Notes: generated from the letters alone by a model not told the origin. A DNA stretch of 64,000 nucleotides from Agromyces terreus (GCF_009749465.1 NZ_WBIS01000009.1:35191-99190); one strand, 5' to 3'; positions 34,884 to 45,334 are shown, counted from the first letter of the stretch. Translations and numbers: made by a program.

Positions 34884-36209
34884 CTAACCGATTCTCTCTC
34901 GTCGGCCCAGGATGCCCTGTGGCCGGAACAGCAGGATGACGATGAGGATGACGAGAGCACCCGCGTACTTGAGGTCGCTGGGGATCCACAGCCCCGACAC
35001 CTCGACGAGCACGCCCACGATGAGCGAGCCGATGAGCGCGCCGTAGGCCGTGCCGAGACCGCCGAGGGTGACGGCCGCGAACATGAGCAGCAGCATCTGC
35101 GCTCCCATGTCCCACTTGATGCCGGGTCGGTAGTACGCGTAGAGCACGCCGGCGAGGCCGGCGAGGCCGCCCGCGATGATCCAGACCACACGCACCACGT
35201 AGTCGACGTCGATGCCGGATGCCGCCGCGAGCGAGGAGTTGTCGCTGATGGCCCGGGTCGCCTTTCCGAGGCGGGAGCGGGTCAGCCAGAGCGCGAACGC
35301 GATGATCATGACGATCGAGATGACGATCGACGCGATGTCGATCCAGCTCAGCTGCACGGGCCCGAAGTTGAGCTTCGGGGCCGAGGCGTACGGCAGCTGG
35401 GTCGTGCCGCCGCCGATGAAGAACTGGAAGGTGTAGCGCAGCGCGAGCGAGAGGCCGATGCTCACGATCATGAGCTGGACGACGCCCACGCGTTTGCGGC
35501 GGAGCGGTCTCCACAGGCCCATGTCGAGGAGGAGTCCGAACCCGGCGCTCAGCACCACCGCGAGCGGCAGGCCGATCCACAGGGGCAGCGCGAGCGAGCC
35601 CGCGCTGACGAGGAAGGATGCCGCGACGGCGCCGAAGGTCACCATCTCGCCGTGCGCGAAGTTCGAGATGCCGGTGGTGCCGAACACGAGCGACAGGCCG
35701 ATGGCCGCGAGTCCGAGCATGAGGCCGAAGTTCAGGCCCTGCACGGTGCGCTGGATGAACTGGTCCCACATGCTCGTGACGTTGCGCTCGCCCTCGCCGA
35801 TGAAGAAGTTCACGGTCACGCGCCCGCCGGCGCCGACGGTGACGTCCTTCTCGTCGGGGCTGTCGTCTTCGGGGTCGACGACCGCGATGCCCTCGGGAAG
35901 GGTCTCTTCATCGAGCGTGACGGTGTAGTCGTCCTTCTCGGGGACGCTGACGCGCCATTGGCCGTTCTCGTCGGTTTCGACCTCTTGCTTGCCGCCGGGC
36001 CCGTCGATCACGAGTTTGACGCCCTCGAGGGGTTCGCCGTCGAGTTGGACGTTGCCGCTGATGCGGTACGGATCGCCTTCGGCGGCCACGGCCGGTGAGG
36101 CCGAGAGCGCGAAGACGCCGAGCATGGCTGCGGTGACGGCGAGGATGACGCCGAGGAGCCGGATCATGCGACCGGGTGGGTGCGCGACGGCAGGGAATGG
36201 GGATCTCAC
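34884..36209 (-). CDS. livH: Branched-chain amino-acid ABC transporter permease LivH fused to a secreted beta-sandwich-like head
   Basis: 441 aa from the GTG at 36209, which has GGAGG 4 nt upstream; an ATG at 36167 is the alternative. Residues 1-44 are a signal peptide (IRLLGVILAVTAAMLGVFALSASPAVAAE); residues about 47-135 resemble a carboxypeptidase-regulatory or Cna-B-like fold (YRISGNVQLDGEPLEGVKLVIDGPGGKQEVETDENGQWRVSVPEKDDYTVTLDEETLP ... GGRVTVNFFIG); residues about 145-441 are a complete LivH permease (GLNFGLMLGLAAIGLSLVFGTTGISNFAHGEMVTFGA; RLGKATRAISDNSSLAAASGID). The head would face outward next to the LivK docking site. Standard LivH is about 290 aa. Confidence 0.93.
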   Translation of the reverse strand: MRSPFPAVAHPPGRMIRLLGVILAVTAAMLGVFALSASPAVAAEGDPYRISGNVQLDGEPLEGVKLVIDGPGGKQEVETDENGQWRVSVPEKDDYTVTLDEETLPEGIAVVDPEDDSPDEKDVTVGAGGRVTVNFFIGEGERNVTSMWDQFIQRTVQGLNFGLMLGLAAIGLSLVFGTTGISNFAHGEMVTFGAVAASFLVSAGSLALPLWIGLPLAVVLSAGFGLLLDMGLWRPLRRKRVGVVQLMIVSIGLSLALRYTFQFFIGGGTTQLPYASAPKLNFGPVQLSWIDIASIVISIVMIIAFALWLTRSRLGKATRAISDNSSLAAASGIDVDYVVRVVWIIAGGLAGLAGVLYAYYRPGIKWDMGAQMLLLMFAAVTLGGLGTAYGALIGSLIVGVLVEVSGLWIPSDLKYAGALVILIVILLFRPQGILGRRERIG

Positions 36210-36344
36210 GAAACCTCCAGGTTGGGACACCACGGCGACAGGAGTCCCATCGGCCGTGAAGGAGACGTTATGAGCGTAGTGTGTCGTCCGTGTTTCGCAT
36301 GCCCCACGTTCGGGAACCGCAGCCGAATCGTGAGAAACGCGTGA

Positions 36345-38000
<1,656 letters not shown>

Positions 38001-38137
38001 TCGCTCGCACGACGACCCCCGGTCGACCCGGGCGGGCGTCGTCGCGTCTGCGGACGTCGTCGTCGGCCTGCGGATGTCGCGGGGTCGGCGTCAGCCTGCG
38101 GCGTCGCGGGTCGTCGTCGGCCCGCGGATGCCTCGGG

Positions 38138-39307
38138 TCAGCGACCGTCGCCGCTCGCGCGTGCGTCGGCCAGCCGCGCGATCGCCTCGGCGAGCATCTC
38201 GGGCGAGCAGGCGAAGTTGAGGCGGGCGTGGCCTCGGCCCACCTGCGCGCCGAACGTCGGCCCGCTCACGAGGGCGACCCTCGCCCGCTCGAGCGCGGTC
38301 TCGGCCGGGTCGTCGCCCCAGCCCAGCGCCGTGAGGTCGAGCCACGCGAGGTACGTGGCATCCGGCACCCGGTAGCCGACGCCGGGCAGATCCTCCTCGA
38401 GGAGGTCGGCGAGCAGTCGCCGGTTGTCGTCGAGGCTACCGAGCACGCCGTCGAGCCAGTGGCCGCCCTCGGCGAAGGCGGCGACGGTGGCGACGGCGCC
38501 GAAGTGGCTCATGCGCCAGGCGACCTCGTAGGGCATGGCCTCGCGCAGGCGATCGCCGCGCTCGCTCGCGGTGACGATGAGCGCGGTCTTGAGCCCGGCG
38601 ATGTTGAACGCCTTGGTCGCGGCAGTGACGGCGACGCCGTGTTCGCGTGCGGCGTCGGACACCGTCAGGAACGGCGTGTACGGCGTCGCGGGCTGGCTGA
38701 GCGGGCCGTGCACCTCGTCGCTCACCACGGTGGCGCCGTGTGCGGCGGCGAGCTCGGCGATCGCCTCGAGCTGCGCGCGCGAGGGCACCCATCCGGTCGG
38801 GTTGTGCGGGTTGCAGAGCAGCATCGCGCGCGCACCGCGGGCGAACGCGGCCTCGATGCCGGGCAGGTCGAACGACCACCCGTCGCGGATGCCGCCGAGC
38901 AGCGGGACCTCGTCGACGACGCCGCCGGCCTCGGTGACGAGGTCGAAGAAGGGCGGGTAGATCGGCGAGGTCACGATGACGCGGTCGCCCGGCGCGACGG
39001 CCTGGCGCAGCACCTCGACGATGCCCATCGACACGTCGGCGGTGCAGGTCACGCGGGCCGGGTCGGGCTCCCAGCCGAATCGGCGGGCGGCGAACCCCTG
39101 GAACGCCTCGGCGACCGCGGGGGCGAGCGAGGAGTACCCGGTGTCGGAACGGTCGACGGCCCGGTGCAGGGCGCGCGCGATCGGCTCGGCGAGGGGGTAG
39201 TCCATCTCGGCGACGGGCAGCGGCAGCACGTCGTCGGCGTAGGTACGCCACTTCACGCTCGTGCGTGCGCGCAGCAGATCGATGGAGTCCGCTTCGGTGC
39301 GATGCAT
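38138..39307 (-). CDS. MalY/PatB-family aminotransferase, probable cystathionine beta-lyase
   Basis: PLP enzyme of the class I/II fold, 389 aa from the ATG at 39307 (GGAG 4-5 nt upstream). Recognisable parts are the VSMGIVEVLRQAVAPGDRVIVTSPIYPPFF segment, CNPHNPTGWVP (residues 165-175), SDEVHGPL (196-203) and the PLP lysine Lys232 in TAATKAFNIAGLK. These match MalY/PatB C-S lyases, which cleave cystathionine or related thioethers; a histidinol-phosphate-type aminotransferase is a less likely alternative. Convergent with guaB. Confidence 0.88.
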   Translation of the reverse strand: MHRTEADSIDLLRARTSVKWRTYADDVLPLPVAEMDYPLAEPIARALHRAVDRSDTGYSSLAPAVAEAFQGFAARRFGWEPDPARVTCTADVSMGIVEVLRQAVAPGDRVIVTSPIYPPFFDLVTEAGGVVDEVPLLGGIRDGWSFDLPGIEAAFARGARAMLLCNPHNPTGWVPSRAQLEAIAELAAAHGATVVSDEVHGPLSQPATPYTPFLTVSDAAREHGVAVTAATKAFNIAGLKTALIVTASERGDRLREAMPYEVAWRMSHFGAVATVAAFAEGGHWLDGVLGSLDDNRRLLADLLEEDLPGVGYRVPDATYLAWLDLTALGWGDDPAETALERARVALVSGPTFGAQVGRGHARLNFACSPEMLAEAIARLADARASGDGR

Positions 39308-39381
39308 GGCTCCAGCATGCCGCATCGGGGCGGGCGGATGCCCCGTGGCGCCCGGATGCCGTCGCGGCCCCGTTCGGGTGG

Positions 39382-39445
39382 CGGCTCGCGGCATCCGCTC
39401 GTGGCGTCGGCTCGTGGCGTCGGCTCGCGGCATCCGCTCGTGGCG
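39382..39445 (+). repeat. 25-bp direct repeat upstream of the ABC-F gene
   Basis: An identical 25-bp word occupies 39382-39406 and 39421-39445, with a partial third copy between them (CGGCTCGTGGCGT). It contains GCGGCATCCG. It lies in the divergent gap between the lyase and the ABC-F gene, just before a TAGGCT -10-like box at 39448-39453. Confidence 0.85.
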
Positions 39446-39499
39446 GGTAGGCTGATCGGCTGCCTTGTGCGCCGCGACGGAGGTCGCGAATCGGAACGG

Positions 39500-41209
39500 A
39501 TGTCTCGCATGGGGTTCATCGACGTCAACGGCGTCTCCTTCTCGCTGCCCGACGGCCGGCCGCTGCTGGTCGATCTCGCGTTCCGCGTCGTCGACGGCCG
39601 CACGACGGCGCTCATCGGGGCGAACGGGGCCGGCAAGTCGACGCTGCTGCGCATCATCCGCGGCGACCTGCGCCCCGACGAGGGCAGCGTGCAGGTCGAC
39701 GGCGGACTCGGGGTCATGGATCAGTTCGTCGGGCGCACCGCGTCGGAGCCCGAGGGCGAGGCGACCGTCGCGAGCCTGCTCGTCTCGGTCGCGCCGACGA
39801 GGATCAGGGCGGCGGCGGTCGAGCTCGAGGCGTCGGAGCAGGCGCTCATCGAGACGGACGACACGGCGAACCAGATGCGGTATGCGACCGCGCTCGCCGA
39901 GTACGCCGAGGCCGGCGGCTACGAGCAGGAGGTCGTGTGGGACCACTGCACGTCGGCGGCGCTCGGCGTTCCGTTCGAGCGGGCGAGGTGGCGCGGCCTG
40001 TCCACGCTCTCGGGCGGCGAGCAGAAGCGGCTCGCCCTCGAGGCCCTGCTGCGCGGCCCCGAGCAGGTGCTCCTGCTCGACGAGCCCGACAACTCGCTCG
40101 ACGTGCCCGGCAAGCGATGGCTCGAGGCGGCGCTCCGCGCGACGCCCAAGACGGTGCTGCTCGTGTCGCACGACCGGGAGCTGCTCGCGCGCGCGGCCGA
40201 CCGCATCGTCACGCTCGAGGCGAGCCCGGCCGGCAGCACCGCGTGGGTGCACGGCGGCGGCTTCGAGGGGTACCACGCGGCGCGCGAGGAGCGCTTCGCG
40301 CGGCTCGACGAGCTGCGGCGCCGCTGGGACGAGCAGCATCAGGCGCTGAAGACGCTCGTGAACACCCTCAAGGTCAAGGCGACGTACAACGACGGCATGG
40401 CCTCTCGGTACCAGGCCGCGATCACGCGGCTCGAGCGGTTCGAGGAGGCGGGCCCGCCCGAGGAGCGGCCACCGGCTCAGGCGGTGTCGATGCGGCTCCG
40501 TGGGTCGCGCACGGGCAAGCGCTCGGTCGTGTGCGAGGGGCTCGAGCTCAGCGGGCTCATGAAGCCCTTCGACCTCGAGGTCTGGTACGGCGACCGGGTG
40601 GCCGTGCTCGGGTCGAACGGCTCGGGCAAGTCGCACTTCCTGCGGCTCCTTGCGGGCGGGGGCACCGATCCCGATCGCACCCTCGGCCACGTCACGACCG
40701 TGGGGGAGTCGTTGTCCCGCGTCCCGCACGAGGGGCGCGCCGTGCTGGGCGCCCGGGTCGTGCCCGGCTGGTTCGCGCAGAACCACGAGCACGTCGAGTT
40801 CCGCGGCCGCACGCTGCTCGACATCCTGCATCGCGGCGACGCCGACCGAGACGGCATGGCCAGGGAGGCGGCGAGCTCGGCGCTCGACCGCTACGGGCTC
40901 GCGGGCGCGGCGCTGCAGCGGTTCGACGACCTGTCGGGCGGCCAGCAGGCGCGGCTGCAGATCCTGCTGCTCGAGCTCAGCGGGGCGACCCTGCTGCTGC
41001 TCGACGAGCCGACCGACAATCTCGACCTCGTCTCGGCCGAGGCGCTCGAGGACGCGCTCTCGCGCTTCGACGGCACGGTGCTGGCCGTCACCCACGACCG
41101 GTGGTTCACGAGGAGCTTCGACCGGTTCGTCGTGTTCCGCTCCGACGGTCGGGTCGTCGAGTCCGACGCGCCCGTCTGGGACGAGTCGCGGGTGGAACGG
41201 GTGCGCTGA
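39500..41209 (+). CDS. ABC-F family ATPase
   Basis: Soluble protein with two ABC domains and no membrane segments; ABC-F proteins act on the ribosome (translation factors or antibiotic protection). 569 aa from the ATG at 39500 (ATG 39509 is possible). Domain 1: Walker A GANGAGKST, LSGGEQKR, LLLDEPDNSLD; linker RWDEQHQALKTLVNTLKVKATYNDGMASRYQAAITRLERFEEAGPP; domain 2: GSNGSGKSH, LSGGQQARL, LLLDEPTDNLDL. The second Walker A ends in Ser-His rather than Ser-Thr. TAGGCT at 39448 is a possible -10 box. Resistance role cannot be inferred. Confidence 0.93.
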   Translation: MSRMGFIDVNGVSFSLPDGRPLLVDLAFRVVDGRTTALIGANGAGKSTLLRIIRGDLRPDEGSVQVDGGLGVMDQFVGRTASEPEGEATVASLLVSVAPTRIRAAAVELEASEQALIETDDTANQMRYATALAEYAEAGGYEQEVVWDHCTSAALGVPFERARWRGLSTLSGGEQKRLALEALLRGPEQVLLLDEPDNSLDVPGKRWLEAALRATPKTVLLVSHDRELLARAADRIVTLEASPAGSTAWVHGGGFEGYHAAREERFARLDELRRRWDEQHQALKTLVNTLKVKATYNDGMASRYQAAITRLERFEEAGPPEERPPAQAVSMRLRGSRTGKRSVVCEGLELSGLMKPFDLEVWYGDRVAVLGSNGSGKSHFLRLLAGGGTDPDRTLGHVTTVGESLSRVPHEGRAVLGARVVPGWFAQNHEHVEFRGRTLLDILHRGDADRDGMAREAASSALDRYGLAGAALQRFDDLSGGQQARLQILLLELSGATLLLLDEPTDNLDLVSAEALEDALSRFDGTVLAVTHDRWFTRSFDRFVVFRSDGRVVESDAPVWDESRVERVR

Positions 41210-41219
41210 CGCGGTTCGG

Positions 41220-41225
41220 TAGGCT
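41220..41225 (+). promoter_or_regulatory. Leaderless -10 promoter element of guaB3
   Basis: TAGGCT ends 6 nt before the GTG at 41232; no Shine-Dalgarno sequence is present. Confidence 0.65.
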
Positions 41226-41231
41226 GTCAAG

Positions 41232-42356
41232 GTGACTCAGGAGATCGAGATCGGCCGTTCCAAGCGGGGCCGTCGCGTCTACGCGTTCGACGACATCGCC
41301 ATCGTGCCCAGCAGGCGCACCCGCGACCCCGAAGACGTCTCGGTGGGGTGGTCGATCGACGCGTACCAGTTCGACATCCCGTTCCTGGCGGCGCCGATGG
41401 ACTCCGTCGTGTCGCCGAAGACGGCGATCATGATGGGCCAGCTCGGCGGTCTCGGCGTGCTCGACCTCGAGGGCCTCTGGACCCGGTACGAAGACCCCGA
41501 GCCCGTGCTCGCCGAGATCCGCAACCTCGCGCCCGAGCAGGCGACGGCCCGCATGCAGCAGCTGTACTCCGAGCCGATCAAGCCCGAACTCGTCACCGAG
41601 CGCCTCGCCGAGATCCGGGCCGCGGGCGTCACCGTCGCCGGCGCGCTCTCGCCGCAGCGCACGCAGGAGCTGTACGGCACGGTCGTCGCCGCGGGCGTCG
41701 ACCTCTTCGTGATCCGCGGCACCACGGTCTCGGCCGAGCACGTGTCGAAGAACCAGGAGCCGCTGAACCTCAAGCGCTTCATCTACGAGCTCGACGTGCC
41801 CGTCATCGTCGGCGGCGCCTCGACCTACACGGCCGCCCTGCACCTCATGCGCACCGGCGCCGCGGGCGTGCTCGTCGGCTTCGGCGGCGGCGCCGCGTCG
41901 ACCACCCGGGCGACCCTCGGCATCCACGCGCCCATGGCCACGGCCGTGGCGGATGTCGCGGGCGCACGTCGCGACTACCTCGACGAGTCGGGCGGGCGAT
42001 ACGTGCACGTCATCGCCGACGGCGGGCTCGGCACCTCGGGCGACATCGTCAAGGCCATCGCGTGCGGCGCCGACGCCGTCATGCTCGGCGCCGCGCTCGC
42101 ACGTGCGACCGACGCACCCGGCGGCGGTTTCCACTGGGGCGCCGAGGCGCACCACGCCAAGCTGCCGCGCGGCCGCCGGGTCGAGGTCGGCCAGGTCGCC
42201 GCGCTCGAGGAGGTGCTCTACGGACCGGCCCCGGCCGCCGACGGCAGCGCCAACCTCGTGGGCGCGCTGCGTCGCTCGATGGCGACGACGGGGTACTCCG
42301 ACCTCAAGGAGTTCCAGCGCGTCGAGGTCGTCGTCGCGCCGTACCAGTCGTTCTGA
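41232..42356 (+). CDS. guaB3: GuaB3-family IMP dehydrogenase-related protein
   Basis: Actinobacterial IMPDH paralogue without CBS domains. The 374-aa product starts with a GTG and matches GuaB3 with the YAFDDIAIVPSRRTRDPEDVSVGW head, LAAPMDSVVSP, and the FGGGAASTTRATLGI and GGGFHWGAEAHHAKLPRG segments. Where GuaB has the catalytic GSICTT, this protein reads VIRGTTVSAEH (residues 160-170), without the Cys, so dehydrogenase activity is doubtful; reductase or regulatory roles have been proposed for the family. Confidence 0.92.
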   Translation: MTQEIEIGRSKRGRRVYAFDDIAIVPSRRTRDPEDVSVGWSIDAYQFDIPFLAAPMDSVVSPKTAIMMGQLGGLGVLDLEGLWTRYEDPEPVLAEIRNLAPEQATARMQQLYSEPIKPELVTERLAEIRAAGVTVAGALSPQRTQELYGTVVAAGVDLFVIRGTTVSAEHVSKNQEPLNLKRFIYELDVPVIVGGASTYTAALHLMRTGAAGVLVGFGGGAASTTRATLGIHAPMATAVADVAGARRDYLDESGGRYVHVIADGGLGTSGDIVKAIACGADAVMLGAALARATDAPGGGFHWGAEAHHAKLPRGRRVEVGQVAALEEVLYGPAPAADGSANLVGALRRSMATTGYSDLKEFQRVEVVVAPYQSF

Positions 42357-42432
42357 TCCGCGCACGCCGCGCTCGTTCGCGCGGGGTTCGACCGGATCCC
42401 GCGGTTCCCGCCTGATCCGGGCTCCGCTCGGG

Positions 42433-42438
42433 TAGCGT
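42433..42438 (+). promoter_or_regulatory. Possible -10 element of glpD
   Basis: TAGCGT lies about 50 nt before the glpD ATG. Confidence 0.4.
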
Positions 42439-42489
42439 TGAACTCGGATCACGCGGTCGCCGTCTGCGATCGCGAGGATGGGGACGACG

Positions 42490-44316
42490 ATGGCGACACA
42501 GAAGTCGGAAGCGGCGGGCACCGGGCGTTCGGCGGCGAAGACCGCACCGAGGGCCGGGGCGAAGGCGGCGAGCACGGGCGCGAAGGCGGATGCCGCGGCA
42601 TCCGTCGCCCGATCGACGAAGCTCGGCCCCGATGAACGCGATGCCGCGATCGCGCGGCTGAAAGAGAAGGAGCTCGACATCCTCGTCGTCGGCGGCGGCA
42701 TCGTCGGCACGGGTGCCGCGCTCGACGCCGTGACGCGAGGCCTGTCGACCGGGCTGCTCGAGGCGCGCGACTGGGCCTCGGGCACGTCGAGCCGGTCGTC
42801 GAAGCTCGTGCACGGCGGCATCCGGTATCTGGAACAGCTCGACTTCCGGCTCGTGCGCGAGGCGCTCATCGAACGCGGACTGCTGCTGCAGCGCATCGCG
42901 CCGCACCTGGTCAAGCCGGTTCGGTTCCTGTACCCGCTGAAGCAGCGCTTCTTCGAGCGCGTCTACATCGGCGCGGGCATGCTGCTGTACGACATCTTCA
43001 GCTACACGGGCGGGCGCCCTCCGGGTGTGCCGCACCACCGGCACCTCTCCAAGCGCCAGGTCATGCGCGCGATCCCGTCGCTGTCGAACGACGCGCTCGT
43101 CGGCGGGCTCACGTACTACGACGCGCAGGTCGACGACGCCCGCTACGTGGCATCCCTCGCCCGCACCGCGTCCTCCTACGGCGCCCACGTGGCGTCGCGG
43201 GTCAAGGTCGAGGGCTTCATCAAGGTCGGCGAGCGTGTGGTGGGCGTGAAGGCCCACGACCTGCAGACCGACGAGCACTTCGAGATCCGCGCGAAACAGG
43301 TCGTGAACGCCACGGGCGTCTGGACCGACGACACCCAGCGCATGGTGGGCGAGCGCGGCACGTTCAAGGTGCGGGCCTCGAAGGGCATCCACCTCGTGGT
43401 GCCCCGCGACCGCATCCAGTCGGCGATGGGCATGATCTTCCGCACCGAGAAGAGCGTGCTCTTCGTGATCCCGTGGGGCCGGCACTGGCTCATCGGCACG
43501 ACCGACACCGACTGGAACCTCGACAAGGCGCACCCCGCGGCGACGGCCGCCGACATCGACTACGTGCTCGAACACGTGAACGCGGTGCTGGCGATTCCGC
43601 TCACCCGCGAAGACGTCGAGGGCGTGTTCGCCGGGCTGCGGCCGCTGCTCGCCGGCGAGAGCGACCAGACCTCGAAGCTGTCGCGCGAGCACGTCGTCGC
43701 GCACACGGTCCCCGGACTCGTCGTCGTCGCGGGCGGCAAGTGGACCACCTACCGCATCATGGCGATGGACGCCATCGACGCGGCGGCCGACGCGCTCGAC
43801 GGCCGGGTGCCGAAGTCGACGACGCAGGACATCGCGCTCCTCGGTGCCGAGGGCTACCAGGCGGCGTGGAACAAGCGCGCCAAGATCGCGCGCGCGTTCG
43901 ACGTGCACAAGGTGCGCATCGAACACCTGCTGAACCGGTACGGCACCCTGACCGACGAACTGCTCGACCTCATCCGCTCCGATCCGTCGCTCGGCGAGCC
44001 CCTGCCCGGGGCCGACGACTACCTCGCCGCCGAGGTCGTGTACGCGGCCTCCCACGAGGGCGCGCTGCACCTGGACGACGTGCTCGCGCGGCGCACGCGC
44101 ATCTCGATCGAGGCGTGGGACCGCGGCGTTTCGGCGGCGCCGGTCGCGGCGAGGCTCATGGGCGGCGTGCTCGGCTGGGACGCCGCGCGCGAGGCGCTCG
44201 AGGTCGAGCGGTACCTGGAGCGCGTGGCCGCCGAGCGGGAGTCGCAACTCCAGCCCGACGACGAGTCGGCCGACCGCGTTCGCCTCGGAGCCCCCGACAT
44301 CGTGAAGATGGACTGA
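42490..44316 (+). CDS. glpD: Glycerol-3-phosphate dehydrogenase (aerobic, FAD)
   Basis: Membrane-associated flavoenzyme oxidising glycerol-3-phosphate to DHAP. I prefer the ATG at 42490 (MATQKSEAAG) to 42478 because a GGGGACGA purine stretch fits it better; product 608 aa. The first 55 residues are Ala/Lys-rich and unconserved. The FAD motif DILVVGGGIVGTGAALDA follows, then SSRSSKLVHGGIRYLEQ, KQVVNATGVWTDDT, and GGKWTTYRIMAMDAID. A palindrome of the recurrent word sits in the head region. A terminator hairpin follows. Confidence 0.95.
   Translation: MATQKSEAAGTGRSAAKTAPRAGAKAASTGAKADAAASVARSTKLGPDERDAAIARLKEKELDILVVGGGIVGTGAALDAVTRGLSTGLLEARDWASGTSSRSSKLVHGGIRYLEQLDFRLVREALIERGLLLQRIAPHLVKPVRFLYPLKQRFFERVYIGAGMLLYDIFSYTGGRPPGVPHHRHLSKRQVMRAIPSLSNDALVGGLTYYDAQVDDARYVASLARTASSYGAHVASRVKVEGFIKVGERVVGVKAHDLQTDEHFEIRAKQVVNATGVWTDDTQRMVGERGTFKVRASKGIHLVVPRDRIQSAMGMIFRTEKSVLFVIPWGRHWLIGTTDTDWNLDKAHPAATAADIDYVLEHVNAVLAIPLTREDVEGVFAGLRPLLAGESDQTSKLSREHVVAHTVPGLVVVAGGKWTTYRIMAMDAIDAAADALDGRVPKSTTQDIALLGAEGYQAAWNKRAKIARAFDVHKVRIEHLLNRYGTLTDELLDLIRSDPSLGEPLPGADDYLAAEVVYAASHEGALHLDDVLARRTRISIEAWDRGVSAAPVAARLMGGVLGWDAAREALEVERYLERVAAERESQLQPDDESADRVRLGAPDIVKMD
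42587..42604. repeat. 18-bp palindrome in the glpD head
   Basis: CGGATGCCGCGGCATCCG is a perfect palindrome made from two facing copies of the recurrent GGATGCC word. Confidence 0.85.
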
Positions 44317-44343
44317 CCCGGCTCGCACGCTCACCCCGTCGAG

Positions 44344-44372
44344 GAGCCGGCGCCGTGAATCGGCGCCGGCTC
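44344..44372 (+). terminator. Terminator of glpD
   Basis: Perfect 12-bp stem (44344-44355 with 44361-44372) with a 5-nt loop, 27 nt after the glpD stop and only 8 bp before the next -10 element. Confidence 0.8.
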
Positions 44373-44379
44373 GTCGACG

Positions 44380-44385
44380 TAGACT
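44380..44385 (+). promoter_or_regulatory. Leaderless -10 promoter element of the SURF1 leader ORF
   Basis: TAGACT ends 7 nt before the ATG of a 15-codon ORF at 44393 that leads into the SURF1-like gene. Confidence 0.6.
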
Positions 44386-44392
44386 TGAGGGC

Positions 44393-44440
44393 ATGCCCGA
44401 CGCCATCCGAACCGCCCGCGCGCGAGGCATCGGGGCCTGA
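44393..44440 (+). CDS. Possible 15-aa leaderless leader peptide before the SURF1-like gene
   Basis: The frame encodes MPDAIRTARARGIGA and stops with TGA that shares its A with the ATG of the next gene (TGATG). Its own ATG is placed 7 nt after a TAGACT -10 box, so a leaderless transcript would start at it and the downstream gene would be read by translational coupling. There is no homology evidence; the alternative is a short untranslated leader. Confidence 0.45.
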   Translation: MPDAIRTARARGIGA

Positions 44441-45303
44441 TGCTGCAGATGATGCTGCGCCCGCGATGGGTGCTCGCGCTCCTCTTCGCCCTCGCGGTGG
44501 CGGCCGCGTTCGCGCTGCTCGGGCAGTGGCAGATCGAGCGCGCGGTCGAGCAGTCGACGACCGTCGAGCGACCGACCGAAGAGGTGCTGCCGTTCGGCGA
44601 CCTCGTGCAGCCCGACGCGCCGACCGAGCAGGTCGCGACCGCCCAGCGCGTCGAGGTGCACGGCACGTTCGTGCCGGGCGACACGGTGCTCGTCGAGGGG
44701 CGGCTGAACGACGGCGTCGCCGGCTACTGGGCGGTCGCCCATCTCGAGGTGACGGATGCCTCGCCCGGCGGCCTGCCCGTCGCCCTCGGCTGGGCCGCCG
44801 ACCGTGAGACCGCGCAGGCCGCGGCCGACGCGTTCGACGCCGCGGCCGACGGGGCGGAGGTCTCGGTCGTCGGACGGTTCCTGCCGAGCGAGGCGCCGGT
44901 CGCGCCAGATGAAGACGGCGACCCGTTCGCGATGACGACCGTGGCCGTCGCCCAGCTCATCAACGTCTGGGCCGACTACGACGACCGGCCCGTGTACTTC
45001 GGCTACGTCACGACGACCGATGCCGCGCCAGGGCTCGAGCCGATCGTCTCGCCGGCGCCCGAGCACAGCTTCGAGCTCAATTGGCTCAACGTCTTCTACG
45101 CCGTCGAGTGGGTCGTGTTCGCGGGCTTCGCGGTCTACCTCTGGTACCGCCTGGTGCGCGACGCCGTCGAGCGCGAGCAGCAGGAGGCGGAGGAGGCGGC
45201 CGCGGCTGCGGCAGGCGGCGCAGCTTCGCCGTCGGGCGGTGCGTCCGACGGTGCGCCTGCCGGTGCGCCGGGCGGCCCCTCGGGCGGCCCGCGCGGCGCG
45301 TGA
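44440..45303 (+). CDS. SURF1-like cytochrome oxidase biogenesis protein
   Basis: SURF1 proteins help heme-copper oxidase assembly in the cytoplasmic membrane. The 287-aa product has an N-terminal transmembrane helix (VLALLFALAVAAAFALLGQWQIERA, residues 8-32, with the family LGxWQ motif), an extracytoplasmic domain, GWAADRETA, and a second transmembrane helix near residues 210-232 (NVFYAVEWVVFAGFAVYLWYR), followed by an Ala/Gly/Ser-rich tail. ATG at 44440; a second in-frame ATG is at 44449. No oxidase subunit genes are nearby. Confidence 0.88.
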   Translation: MLQMMLRPRWVLALLFALAVAAAFALLGQWQIERAVEQSTTVERPTEEVLPFGDLVQPDAPTEQVATAQRVEVHGTFVPGDTVLVEGRLNDGVAGYWAVAHLEVTDASPGGLPVALGWAADRETAQAAADAFDAAADGAEVSVVGRFLPSEAPVAPDEDGDPFAMTTVAVAQLINVWADYDDRPVYFGYVTTTDAAPGLEPIVSPAPEHSFELNWLNVFYAVEWVVFAGFAVYLWYRLVRDAVEREQQEAEEAAAAAAGGAASPSGGASDGAPAGAPGGPSGGPRGA

Positions 45304-45334
45304 TCTCCCGGCATCCACTCGGATTCCGGCCACG

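Noticed and set aside
38138..41230. A 1030-codon minus-strand frame extending the MalY/PatB-like gene across the ABC-F gene
   Set aside because: The upstream part is antisense to a clear two-domain ABC-F gene; the ATG at 39307 with GGAG is the sensible start.
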